64,000 nucleotides of DNA from Clarkia xantiana subsp. parviflora. Taxonomy: Eukaryota > Streptophyta > Magnoliopsida > Myrtales > Onagraceae. The DNA is taken from assembly GCA_036873135.1 (NCBI GenBank), contig JAPTYO010000004.1, positions 40,581,105 to 40,645,104 on the forward strand, read 5' to 3'. A program made the position numbers and the translations under genes. Position 1 is the stretch's first letter; each line of letters begins with the position of its first letter. Below are positions 44,427 through 55,268 of the stretch, piece by piece. Below the pieces are notes generated by a model that was given only the letters and a program-made list of their open reading frames with translations, did not search any database and had not been told where the DNA came from.

Positions 44427-44845
44427 TTGAGGAAATGCAAGCAATACTGCAAGAATTAAAAGGCCAAGATAATATAGTGTGGCTGTAAGATGCGTTCAAA
44501 TTAATGTAGTGGAGTGTATCATTTTTCATTAACATAAATATGATTGATTAGTACTTAATACCTTACTGTATGAAAATCTAAGAACCTGATCTGTTAGCTT
44601 AAGATTCAGACACAAATGATTTCGCTTAGATTCATCTAAGAAATCAATAATTAGTGAACTTTTAACTATCAATATCCAAGAATAGAAGCAGAAAGTATGC
44701 ATATAAGGCATAACAACAGCATATTAATATAATACTAACAGAGTGCAACTTACAGAAATACTTAACTGAGGTTTTTCTTGAGTAGGAACTCAGAGCTTGA
44801 GTTGGTCCAATTCATTCTTAGTCTTCAGAGTGATTTTTTACCCTA
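44427..44845. other. Intergenic flank between two LTR elements
   Basis: AT-rich sequence with no recognised gene. It is the target DNA into which the LTR element at 44846 inserted. Confidence 0.4.
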
Positions 44846-45233
44846 TGTAAACATAATTTTGGATCACGCGCGACACGCATGGCATGTGGCGCAACAAATG
44901 AGGAAATGTCAAAATATGGAAAGTCGGGAAGCTTCCAAGAATGGCTCCTGCAAAAATTAGGATAGTTTAAGTATTTATTGCAGAAAATATTTGTTTAATA
45001 ATTAGTATTAAATTTCTGAATATTTAGCATTTATTAACAAAATAAATCAGCAGTATGTGCTGCTCTAATTAGACTAGATACTATAAATAGTTGTTAAATT
45101 TACATGTAATGGAGACAACACAGAAGAGAAAAACACAAAAATAAACAAATCATGGCTTGAAGTGATCGATTGCTCTGCTCTGACTTCTACGACCAAGCAG
45201 AATCCATATTTCCCTTCTCTTGTCTATGCTTTG

Positions 45234-45297
<64 letters not shown>

Positions 45298-45521
45298 TCT
45301 AATTATCTTTTTCCCATCTGCATCATCCACCGCCTTCCCCAACAGAGAGACCTGCGCAGCCATGGTCGCTCAACCGGGCTTCCACCCTCCGACCACGCTC
45401 AGCCAAAGCCAGCCCCTCGACCTTACCGGAACCTGACCGCCCGTCCCTGCTGCTGCCGGGTCTTCGCTGCGCTGCCCGATGCCATACCCCGACCTTCTGC
45501 CGGTGATCCTCTCTCTCTCTC

Positions 45522-45557
<36 letters not shown>

Positions 45558-46333
45558 ATCGCTGCAACCTCCCCGATCAGATCACCGGTGACGTCCCCCG
45601 CTGCTTGACCCGCGCCACTCGTCGCCGTCCGCTAGCCTTCGAACATGGAGTAGGTCGCCTTCATCCCCACCGAGCCATCCGTCCGCTGTTCCGGCTGCCA
45701 TGCCGTCCGTTGCTCCGCCATCCCTTGGCCACGACACCGCTGCTGTGTTGAGGACTTCGGTGTTGTAGGTAACCCGCTCCTCCCTTTTGTTTATTTATTA
45801 TTTTATTTTCCTTTTTGTTATTAATTAATATTATATCATATTATTATTATTATTGTATAAGAAATAAGATTTAATTAAGTAGTTTCAATGTAATTAGATT
45901 AATTTCAATCAAGTAGATGGTTTAATTGCTCGAAATCATATATACGTGTTAGGTTGTGTTTTTAAGCATGTTAGTAATTTTATTTTATTTTTTTAAAATT
46001 TCATCTTAGGAGTTATAATTAATTTTGTAGACTTAGTATTACTTAATTAATCTTGTATCATTAAATTAATCTAGGATAATATATTTTTTTGATTGGCAAA
46101 TTATGTGAATTGAGTACCGAAAGGGCGTAGTTAAAAATTAATATTTTTTATTCGTAACAGAACCCCTGAACTCGAATTTCTGATCGTAGACCATTTTTGA
46201 AACCTAGGTGTTTAATTCATTATTCCCTAGGTAAATCAGGTTTCTAGTTAGCCTAATAATTAACTAGTGGCGACTCTTTCAAAATTGCACGTTTTCAAAA
46301 CGTAATTCGCCATAGGTTAGATTTTAGGTCCGA
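44846..46333 (+). repeat. Left (5') LTR of the non-coding element
   Basis: Contains a TATA box at 45082, an (ATT)n microsatellite at about 45236-45294, a GC-rich stretch and a (CT)n tract at 45511-45557. TGGCGACTC lies at 46268-46276. The GC-rich part encodes a short open frame, but it is identical in both LTRs and has no known domain. Confidence 0.75.
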
Positions 46334-48118
46334 ATTGCATTTGCATTTGTTTTTATAAAAAAATTTACCTGGACTTTTCATTTTGTACATACATTCTATA
46401 TGTGTCATTCAGGTAAACCGATTGTAAGTTGTAAGTTTATTAGTAGTAGAACTTTAACTCCCGAGCATGCATGAGCATTTTTTTTAAAAGAAAACCTCAG
46501 GTGTCATTAGTTTTTATCCAATGCGTATTGCACTTTTTCGGCAAGATCGTCTCAACCTTTGCATGAGCTAGCGTTTTGAAAAAGAGATTTGATTCTATTT
46601 TTTGAGAAAAATAGTTTAACTGTGCAGTTGAGTGCGACTATTCGAGTTTAAACAAAGGACGAGAAAACTTAAAAAAAAAAAACAAAACTTTGTTTTAAGC
46701 ATTTATCCTGCGTTCGAGCCAGATAGTTCACTCAGCGAACTCATTAAACTCCAAGCTAGTGCAAAACACCTTAGATCATAAATTTTGATTATTTCTGAAA
46801 TGTAATCAAAATTATGAAATGAATGACATTAGAAGTTTTCCGAAAAATCATGCATGACTCATTTGATTCTTTATACTAACTTTCGTGTCTGGTCTTTTCA
46901 GGTACCCTTGGATAGGTATGTTGTACATACAAGTGGTGTCGGCCAAATGGGGTAACATAATCGTGCAGTCATCCAGTTGCACGAAGCACAAACTGGGCAC
47001 TCGGGATATCCAACGTTCAGGTACGATGAATTGTACTTGATTTTTCCTTAAGATTTGAGTGTCCCTACTCTTTTTGCAGATCAGACGACCACTTCGACGA
47101 GGTCGCATCCACGTGAAACGTGACTGCTTCAAAGAACTTACATGCCAAAATTTCACCTACCATGTGTGGAATTCATACGTGTCCCCGAACCAAGCCGTAC
47201 ATCTGTTTTACGGCGAGGTCTAAACCAGTCAGCGGTAACCAAGGGGCATCTCCCATTGAGATAGGACATGTCCAAATATGGAAAATATCAAGAGACCATC
47301 GAGAGTCTCGTGAAGATTCAATGTGCTGATCAATGAACATTTTAGATGTCAAGCAAAGAAAACATTATTGTTGGTGCCTTCAATCAGAGGTCCAGGGGCA
47401 TTTACTTTCCGGCAGATGTTCATGTACAAGTTGTGATTTCTAGATGGAGCATGAAAGTCAGGACATGCAGCAGGTCCAGTCGTATAGCGAGCACATTTCC
47501 CACTAGAAAAAATCCAATACCCAGGTAAGAAAATTTGTGATCATTTTTATCCCCGAAATTTGAGTTTTTCCTTAATCATTGTGCAGTTTGGATAATCATC
47601 CAAATCCAAGCCCCTGAAGAGCTCATCTCGTGCGCGGCCCTTTGCTCGCCGCAAGCTGTCAAATTTATCCCAGATACCTCGGGCGATATCTATGCATTTA
47701 CCATGTGCGGACTACTGTGCCAAACTCAACACCATCCATGTGTGTTCATCAACAAGACCATTCATCCAGCATGTGACGAGCCTAACCCGATTGGTGCTAG
47801 CCATGGGGCATCCCAGCTAAGATTGAGCAATGGCCATGGCACTTGAGAAGCTGTTTTTCTTAACCAAGTCCTACAAAGAAATACGTTATTGTCTATGTCA
47901 TCTGTTTGTCGCAGGGTCCATCCAGGGCGTCGACACGATCGACATATTTTAACTCAATCAACTGAGTCCTTCTCTAGAAGATGTTTTGAATTAGAAATTT
48001 CAGATTTGCCACTAGGGGCATGTACATAACTGTTGTTGATTATTTTCGTTAAATTTTCTTTTTCAAAAAAGCAAGCAAAAAATAAAAAGAAAAAAAAAAC
48101 TCATTTTTTTAAGGTCAC
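46334..48118 (+). other. Internal non-coding region of the LTR element, first half
   Basis: No gag or pol motif is seen in any frame. Sequence is mixed, with short segments of ordinary composition (46880-47850) that could be captured DNA, but no family was recognised. Confidence 0.4.
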
Positions 48119-48610
48119 AGCCGCCCTTTAATCGGCTACAAAATAAAAAAAAAAGTGACCCTGCAAACCCTGTGAGGGCGAGAGAATAAAAAGGGCCACA
48201 ACCACCCTTAAAATGGCTACACAAAAAAGAGTGATCCCGCGAACCCGGTGAGGGCGGGAAATAAAAGAAAGGGTCACAGTCGTCCCTCTAAACGACTACA
48301 ATCAAAAGATCGCTCCCAGAACATCGATGACGGGTATTTAGTGAAAGGGCCACAACCACCATCGAAATGGTTACATAGAAAAAGTGTTTCCTGGATCAGA
48401 GACGAGGAATGAAGGGCCACAGCCACCCTACAAATGGGTACGTACAAAAAGAGCTCTCGCAACATTGAAGACGGTGAGAATAGGGTCACAGCCACCCTCC
48501 AAACAGCTACAAATACTCCCGCATCGAGTCGGAAAATAAAGTACGGGTCACAACCACCGTTTGATCGGCTACAAAATAAAGAGTGCTTACACTAGGTTGA
48601 AAACCCGAAA
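48119..48610 (+). repeat. Seven-unit minisatellite (62-80 bp) with co-varying hairpins
   Basis: Units begin GGGYCACARYC. Each has an inverted repeat around a 9-10 nt A-rich loop: AGCCG/CGGCT (48119-48137), AGTCG/CGACT (48278-48297) and AACCA/TGGTT (48354-48372) are perfect with different sequences. Two further units pair at 4 of 5 positions and two at 3 of 5. Confidence 0.8.
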
Positions 48611-48879
48611 CGGCGACCTAGGCAAAATCAGGAAATGAGAGCCATGGTTGCAAGTTCAGAAATTGCAATCATGGCAAAATGAGAGAAAATAAAAAAGTCG
48701 AGGGGCACGGTCGGAAATCTCTCAATCGGCCGTGGCAAAAAGAGAGAAAAAAAAATTCCCAAAAAAAAAGAGAAGAAGAAAAAAGAGAAAGATCCCGCTA
48801 AGTTGTCGCACCATGCGCAATTTAGGCAAAAATTAGGGACAAACATTCGTGCGCCTGGGTCTTATCTACGGTACAGCGT

Positions 48880-49076
48880 TTTCCAAGTCAACTTCACGGT
48901 AAGCGAGACGGTTACAGTCTGCCCTCGCAGGTCGCATTCCAATGATGAGTAGGACTGTTACAGTCTGTTCCTACGAGTCAAATTCACGGCAAATGGGACA
49001 GTTACAGTCTGTTCTCGCGAGTCACCATTCAATGATGAGTAGGACTGTTACAGTCTGTTCCTACAAGTCACAACCG
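48880..49076 (+). repeat. Tandem repeat around GTTACAGTCTG with flanking complementary arms
   Basis: Four units share the core GTTACAGTCTG. The flanks pair with each other and differ between units: GCGAG/CTCGC (48904-48929), GTAGGA/TCCTAC (48950-48975 and again about 49040-49065), and GGGA/TCTC with one G-T pair (about 48996-49016). Confidence 0.7.
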
Positions 49077-49139
49077 ACAATCAGGATCTGAAGTTTTCCA
49101 GCTTTCTGAGAGTCACCCCCGACGAACGAAGCCTTAGTA

Positions 49140-49720
49140 TTCAGCCTTCGCAAGTTACGCCACTAGAGGCACTTCTCCAACGGACGCCACTAGAGGCTCT
49201 TCTCCGATACACGCCACTGGAGGCTTTTCCTTATCGCTCGCCACTGGAGGCGTCATCGACTAATGTTTTACTTTATTGCACGCCGCTGGAGGCTTTTTCT
49301 TGTCGCTCGCCACTGGAGGCATTGTCGATCAAGATTTTATTTTACTGCACGCCACTAGAGGCTTTACTTTTCCGCATGCCACTGGAGGCTTTACTTTTCT
49401 GCACGCCGCTAGAGGCTTTACTTTTTCGCACGCCACTGAAGGCTTTACTTTCTGCACCGCCAACGGAGGCACCGCCAACAGGGGCACCGTCGACCGAGGC
49501 TTTAATTTTCCACACGCCACTGGAGGTTTTACTTTTCCGCACTACCAATGGAGGCACTACCAACATGGGCACCGCCGACGGAGGTTCCACTTTCTACATC
49601 GCCAAACAGAGGCACACCGCCAATAAGGGCACCATCGTCATCAGGGGCACGCCAACGGAGGCACCGCCAACTGGGGCGCCGCCGACAGAGGCTCTACTTT
49701 TTCACATCATCTCTAATAAA
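49140..49720 (+). repeat. GCCACTGGAGGC repeat array
   Basis: About 20 copies of a 25-30 bp unit with the core GCCACTRGAGGC and a TTTACTTTTCYGCAC linker; later units read GCCAACGGAGGC or GCCAACAGGGGC. The core has constant GCC/GGC arms. The open frames over it on both strands are by-products of the periodicity. Confidence 0.75.
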
Positions 49721-49850
49721 CCAGGAGTCCCTTGAAGACCTGATGACTCAAAAGAAAGACGGACTTCTCATCCAAAATTCATTGTTTCCTAGTCTTTGAA
49801 CGAACCCCCTCGAACACGTTCTACGAGAATCCGCCCAAAGAGAGGCAAAC

Positions 49851-50249
49851 TGTAAACACCTAATTTTGGACCACGCGCGACACGCATGGCATGTGACGCA
49901 ACAAATGAGGAAATGTCAAAATATGTAAAGTCGGGAAGCTTCCAAGAATGGCTCCTGCAAAGATTAGGATAGTTTATGTATTTATTGCAGAAAATATTTG
50001 TTGAATATTTAGTATTAAATTTCTGAATATTTAACATTTATTAGCAAAATAAATCAGCAGTATGTGCTGCTCTAATTAGACTAGACCTAGATACTATAAA
50101 TAGTTGTTAAATTTACATGTAAGGGAGACAACACAGAAGAGAAAAACACAAAAATAAACAAATCATGGCTTGAAGTGTACGATAGCTCTGCTCTGACTTC
50201 TACGACCAAGCAGAATCCATATTTCCCTACTCTTGTCTATGCTTTGATT

Positions 50250-50289
<40 letters not shown>

Positions 50290-50513
50290 TCTAATTATCT
50301 TTTTCCCATCTGCATCATCCACCGCCTTCCCCAACAGAGAGACCTGCGCAGCCATGGTCGCTCAACCGGGCTTCCACCCTCCGACCACGCTCAGCCAAAG
50401 CCAGCCCCTCGACCTTACCGGAACCTGACCGCCCGTCCCTGCTGCTGCCGGGTCTTCGCTGCGCTGCCCGATGCCATACCCCGACCTTCTGCCGGTGATC
50501 CTCTCTCTCTCTC

Positions 50514-50549
<36 letters not shown>

Positions 50550-51325
50550 ATCGCTGCAACCTCCCCGATCAGATCACCGGTGACGTCCCCCGCTGCTTGA
50601 CCCGCGCCACTCGTCGCCGTCCGCTAGCCTTCGAACATGGAGTAGGTCGCCTTCATCCCCACCGAGCCATCCGTCCGCTGTTCCGGCTGCCATGCCGTCC
50701 GTTGCTCCGCCATCCCTTGGCCACGACACCGCTGCTGTGTTGAGGACTTCGGTGTTGTAGGTAACCCGCTCCTCCCTTTTGTTTATTTATTATTTTATTT
50801 TCCTTTTTGTTATTAATTAATATTATATCATATTATTATTATTATTGTATAAGAAATAAGATTTAATTAAGTAGTTTCAATGTAATTAGATTAATTTCAA
50901 TCAAGTAGATGGTTTAATTGCTCGAAATCATATATACGTGTTAGGTTGTGTTTTTAAGCATGTTAGTAATTTTATTTTATTTTTTTAAAATTTCATCTTA
51001 GGAGTTTTAATTAATTTTGTAGACTTAGTATTATTTAATTAATCTTGTATCGTTAAATTAATCTATGATAATATATTTTTTTAATTGGCAAATTATGTGA
51101 ATTGAGTACCGAAAGGGCGTAGTTAAAAATTAATATTTTTTATTCGTAACAGAACCCCCGAACTCGAATTTCTGATCGTAGACCATTTTTGAAACGTAGG
51201 TGTTTAATTCATTATTCCCTAGGTAAATCAGGTTTCTAGTTAGCCTAATAATTAACTAGTGGCGACTCTTTTAAAATTGCACGTTTTCAAAACGTAATTC
51301 GCCATAGGTCAGATTTTAGATCCGA
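49851..51325 (+). repeat. Right (3') LTR of the non-coding element
   Basis: Near-identical to 44846-46333 apart from a shorter (ATT)n tract (about 50251-50286), a 6-bp CCTAGA duplication before the TATA box and scattered single changes; the (CT)n tract has the same length. Preceded by a polypurine tract. Confidence 0.75.
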
Positions 51326-51610
51326 CACACTCTAAATCTGCAATTCTTATACAACGATAAAACAGTTAGTCATCAATTTGAGGTCAAAGTAGCAGCATCA
51401 ATCCGAATTGGTTCATCCGGAGCTTACCTCACAAGAATCTCCAGTTGTATGATCAATTCCTTTAGTTCTTGAAGGTTGAGTTATGATATTCATTGATATG
51501 TTTTCTTTATGCAATTTTTTTTTTTTTAAAAATACTATTCGCTCGATCTCTTCCATCATTGCTTTATGTGTGCTGCATAAACATGAAATCGGGAAGAAAA
51601 AAAAGAATAA
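51326..51610. other. Flanking intergenic DNA, possible weak exon on minus
   Basis: Mostly AT-rich. On the minus strand a short open stretch ends in a good donor (GAG/GTAAGC near 51425), but no protein family is recognised. Confidence 0.25.
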
Positions 51611-52470
51611 CGGCATGTTTGGTTTAAAGAATTGGAATATGGAATAGGGAATAAGTAATACGGAATAGGGAATAAGGAATATGTAATATTAATATGTAAT
51701 TGTTTGGTTGACATGATAAATAGGGAATGCTGATTACAAATCCAATGTTTGGTTGATAAAATATTATACGTAAATGAATGGAATAGGTTCTAATTGACAT
51801 ATATACCCTTTTAATATTTGTATTAATTAAATTAACAGTATTAAACATGAAAAAAAGTCAAATAACTTTTTATTAAACGGAAAATTGTTTTTTTAATTAT
51901 AAATGATTATCTTTTTACAAAAACAATCATTTTTTTAAATGATTTTTTTTTAAATAATTTTTTGAGATATTGTAAAATTCACTACAACTAATAGAATATA
52001 TTGTAATGAAAAAATAACATGTTAAATTATTACTCTTAGTTAAATTGAAATATGATCACTTTTAATTAGATTTACCTACATGATATAATACATTATATAA
52101 AATATATATAATACACAAGAAACATGTTGTGTAATCAGATTATGTACGCAAACGACGAAACAAATTGTAAGATACCTGTTGTAAAATATTTAGAAAAATA
52201 AATTATGTACGTAAATAACTAGAAGTATGATATGCTGTAAATAAATAAATTATGGCTATATAAATAAGTTAGGGCTAAAATAGTATTTTTACTTATTTAT
52301 TTTAATTATAGGAAACTTGGAATACTTAATCCTAGGGGTTAGGCTAGGATTAAGTATTCTCTCAAAATTGGGAATTATGAATGCTTATTCCACATAATTT
52401 AAGAATCAAACAACATCATGGGATTACCCATTCCTAATTCCTATTCCAAATCCTTGAACCAAACATGCCG
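51611..52470. mobile_element. Tourist-like (PIF/Harbinger) non-autonomous element, 860 bp
   Basis: Terminal inverted repeats are CGGCATGTTTGGTT at the left and AACCAAACATGCCG at the right, flanked by TAA on both sides (51608-51610 and 52471-52473). The 3-bp TAA/TTA duplication is diagnostic of PIF/Harbinger. Sub-terminal regions repeat GGAATAGGGAATAA-like motifs in inverted orientation (complement near 52420-52450). The interior is AT-rich and has no transposase. Confidence 0.85.
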
Positions 52471-52587
52471 TAAAAACCGCTTGAGATTAACGCGTAATTT
52501 GTATACGCGTGTGGGCTGGGTTGCAGACCTGGTGAAACCACACCTACCTTAATATCTTTAAATTGCTTGTCTTTGAGTGTATTCATG

Positions 52588-53352
52588 CAGTGTTATCAGA
52601 ACCGGACCGGACCGGCGGTCCGGCCGAGTTCGAATCAGAACCGCACCCCTCTCCGGTCCGGTTTGAGCATTTCCGGAGGTTGTAAGCGAACCCGGTTCGA
52701 TAGGCCGGTTTTCGAAGAACCGGCCGGTTTTCAGTGGACCGGACGGTTCGCCGGTTCGGACTTTAACAAAAAAAAACGGTTAAACCTTTTTTTTATCTTA
52801 AACCTGATTTACTTACTGCACTGCACTATTGAAGTATGAAACCCTAGAGATCCGAAAATCAAAAAAATCAAATACAAAAGTAGAAACAGAGGAGAAAATC
52901 AAAACAACCAAATACAGAAGTGAAGAACAGAGGAGAGCCGCAGCCAGAGGAGTGCACTCGTCAGAATTACTCCGCCGAGGAGGAGGGTAATTGGGGGAAG
53001 GGACGGGTGATTGGGGGAAGGGACGGGTAGTTCAGGCGAGGGTAATTGGGAGATGATTGGCGGAAGGGAGGAGTGATTTGGGTAATTGGTGCAGGCTTGC
53101 AGCGGAGAAGCAGGGGGATTTAGGGTTTGGGAGGAGAGAGAGGAAAGAGGGGAGAGGAGAGAGAGAGAAGGAGAGGTGGGATTAGGGATTTGGAGAGGCG
53201 GGTAGATTTAGGGAGAGAAGAAGGAAAGATAGGGTGGGGAGAGAAGTAGAAGGAGACAAACATTCGAACCGGGTTCGAACTGGGTTCGACCGAATGAACC
53301 GGGAACCAGTGTCTTGGCCGGTCCGATGTCCGGTCCGGTTCTGATAACACTG
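52588..53352. mobile_element. Non-autonomous hAT element, 765 bp
   Basis: Termini CAGTGTTATCAGAACCGGAC and GTCCGGTTCTGATAACACTG are exact inverted repeats, flanked by a perfect 8-bp target duplication TATTCATG (52580-52587 and 53353-53360). The interior is rich in CCGGTT/GGTTCGAAC motifs and GA-rich tracts, with no transposase. It lies just downstream of the stop codon of the small gene at 53418-53910. Confidence 0.9.
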
Positions 53353-53417
53353 TATTCATGTGTGTCATAGAGAGGGATACCATATTTGACGGTAGATCAA
53401 GATACATAATCGTATGA

Positions 53418-53910
53418 TCACTTGTCCCCAGCAACCTCAGGACCAAAGAGCTTTTGAAGTAGATACAGTGTCAAAACCTGCAAATTTTGCAACGCGTTAT
53501 GATACAAAAACTGGAAATTTTAAGAAAAATTTAACAGGTGCAAGCAAATGCAAATGCATTTACCCCAAAAATTCCAAAGACAGCTAAATGGATTTGATAT
53601 GAAAAGTACTCCAATGACTTAGTCAACACTTTTTCTTCTTCAAGACCTTGAAAAAATTGTGCATTAGTAGGAAAAGGAGATTTCGTTTCTTGTATTGGAA
53701 AAGCTACCCTATTATTATCCACCATGGACGCCGATTGAAGACTGCTATTGTTCCTACGAATCCCCCTTTCAATGACACGATCACCATTACCCCCCACCTC
53801 TGAAACACTCTCGCTTTTTTAGAATGAGTTGGTAGTATTACGGATGGCAAACTGAAGGAACGCCTTCTCAGTGAAGAAGATCCTATACTCATTAGCCTGC
53901 CGAAGGACAT
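53418..53910 (-). CDS. Small single-pass membrane protein of unknown function (host gene, one frameshift)
   Basis: Two coding exons on minus: 53910-53564 and 53477-53418, with a GTAAAT donor and TTGCAG acceptor joined in phase; the stop is TGA at 53420-53418. The start is taken at MSFGRLMSIGSSSLRRRSFS. The C-terminus holds one membrane segment (IHLAVFGIFGVLTLYLLQKL) followed by FGPEVAGDK. The N-terminal part and the rest are in different frames across a run of six A at about 53814-53819, so one base is missing or mis-assembled there. The product would be about 135 aa. A further acceptor upstream (near 53951) suggests a 5' UTR intron, which would contain or abut the MITE at 54017. I do not recognise the family. 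Confidence 0.55.
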
Positions 53911-54016
53911 ACTACTCCTTGCTTTGGATCAATTATAGTTTTGATTAGCTGCAAAAAAGCACAATTTTTTAGCAACTGTTTCATTAAAATTCAGGAAGTG
54001 ATAAAAGTATATATAA

Positions 54017-55060
54017 GGGTTAAGAACCTATGAAAGGTCTGAACTATCACCCATGTTAACGGGAGAGGTCTGAAATTTAAAAAGTTAATAACAGAGGTCT
54101 GAAATTTCTGTTTTGTTGATAACAGCGGTCTCCGTTAGTTTTTTTCGTTAAAACTAACGGAAGTTGGTCACATGATTGACATGTGACCGGAAATAAAATA
54201 AATTTCCAAAAATACCCTTCTATCAAGTGTGCCCCTCACATGCTTGGAGTGAAAAAACCAAAATGCCCTTGAAGACACCACGGTACTCCGGCGACCACCA
54301 ATCGTACTCCGGCGACCACCACCGTACTCCGGCGACCACCACCAAGGCTCCGATTGGGCCAAAATCGGAGCCACCGGCCCCGATTGGGCTCCGATCGGAG
54401 CCAAAAAGCTCCGATCGGAGCTTTGTGGCTCTGGTCGGAGCTCTGTGGCTACGGCGGGGGCCACAGAGCTCCGATCTGGAGCTCTGTGGCCCTGACCGGA
54501 GCCACAGAGCTCCGATCTGGAGCCTTGTGGCTCTGGTCGGGGCCACAGAGCTCCGATCGGAGCTGTTTGGCTCCGATCGGAGCTTTTTTTGCTCCGATCG
54601 GAGCTTTTTTGCCCCGATCGGAGCTGTTTGGCTCAGATCGGAGCTTTTTTGGCTCCGATCGGAGCTTTTTTGCCCCGATCGGAGCTTTTGGCTCCGATCG
54701 GAGTTTTTTTGCTGAGGTGGTGGCCGGAGTCGGGTCGCCGGAGCCGAGGTGGTGGTCGTCGGAGTCGAGGTGGTGGTCGCCGGAGTCGGGTGGTGGTGGC
54801 CGGAGTCGGGTGGTTTTAATTTGACTTTAGGGGTAAAATTGTCATTTCACATTTCCTTAAATAAGATATTAAATAAAACAAAATATTAAAGGGGCAAAAA
54901 TGTCATTTCACACAATTATGTTAAATTTAATCCTAAAAATGGACGGAAAACCTCAAATCAACAAAATTGAAATTTCAGACCTCTGTTATTAACTTTTTAA
55001 ATTTTAGACATCTCCCGTTAACATGAGTGATAGTTCAGACCTTCCATAGGTTCTTAATCC
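54017..55060. mobile_element. Long-TIR MITE, copy 1 (1,044 bp), carrying palindromic GC-rich repeats
   Basis: About 90-110 bp at each end are inverted copies (GGGTTAAGAACCTATGAAAGG... at the left, complement ending TTCTTAATCC at the right). They hold three internal repeats of RAGGTCTGAA. TAA flanks both ends (54014-54016, 55061-55063), but longer TSDs cannot be excluded; long TIRs would also suit a Mutator-type MITE. The interior has a GC-rich array (54360-54720) of GCTCCGATCGGAGC palindromes and 13-bp inverted pairs. A second copy lies at 62589-63186. Confidence 0.8.
54380..54720. repeat. Array of perfect 14-bp palindromes and longer inverted pairs
   Basis: GCTCCGATCGGAGC is its own reverse complement and recurs every 23-27 bp from about 54550, with T-rich spacers and variants (GCCCCGATCGGAGC, GCTCAGATCGGAGC) that break the symmetry. 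Upstream, GGAGCTCTGTGGC pairs with GCCACAGAGCTCC at 54437-54472, and another such pair follows directly. Confidence 0.8.
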
Positions 55061-55268
55061 TAATACTATCTCTTTTTTTTAAGAAAAAAAAAAATTATAT
55101 AACAAACTGAAAATGAGAGGATGAATTCCTTGTACATGTTCTTTGATTCTTCTAAATCAGCTACTACTACACAACAATCTGCAATGGTGGTGCTTCATGA
55201 AATAAAGAAAGAGGAAAGGGCCCATTTAAAAGAAATAATTTCTCTACTATGAATAGATGATGGCTTTC

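Larger units (their letters stand above)
44846..51325 (+). mobile_element. Non-coding LTR element (LARD-like) with ~1.48 kb LTRs
   Basis: Two near-identical direct copies (44846-46333 and 49851-51325) both begin TGTAAACA and flank 3.5 kb with no recognisable gag or pol. A purine-rich tract (49837-49850) lies directly before the right copy, fitting a plus-strand polypurine tract. Each copy has a TATA box (CTATAAATAG, 45081 and 50094). The flanks CCCTA (44841-44845) and CTCTA (51330-51334) match in 4 of 5 bases as a possible TSD. The termini after TCCGA differ, and a TGGCGACTC motif resembling a Gypsy PBS lies inside both copies, so exact LTR ends are uncertain. Confidence 0.7.

Noticed and set aside
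49276..49735. Long repetitive open frames (HATGGFTFPHA-type)
   Set aside because: Products of the GCCACTGGAGGC tandem repeat, present in several frames and on both strands.
45479..50743. Two identical 90-aa open frames (45479-45751 and 50471-50743) with a Ser-Leu run
   Set aside because: They are the same place in the two LTRs and are built on a (CT)n tract; no family and no selection evidence.
44846..51325. Segmental duplication or assembly duplication of 1.5 kb
   Set aside because: A polypurine tract before the right copy, TG starts, TATA boxes and a near-matching TSD fit LTRs better; misassembly remains a small possibility.
54227..54824. Open frames on both strands full of APIGAL / SDRS repeats
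   Set aside because: The palindromic GATCGGAGC array is open on both strands in several frames; no protein is implied.
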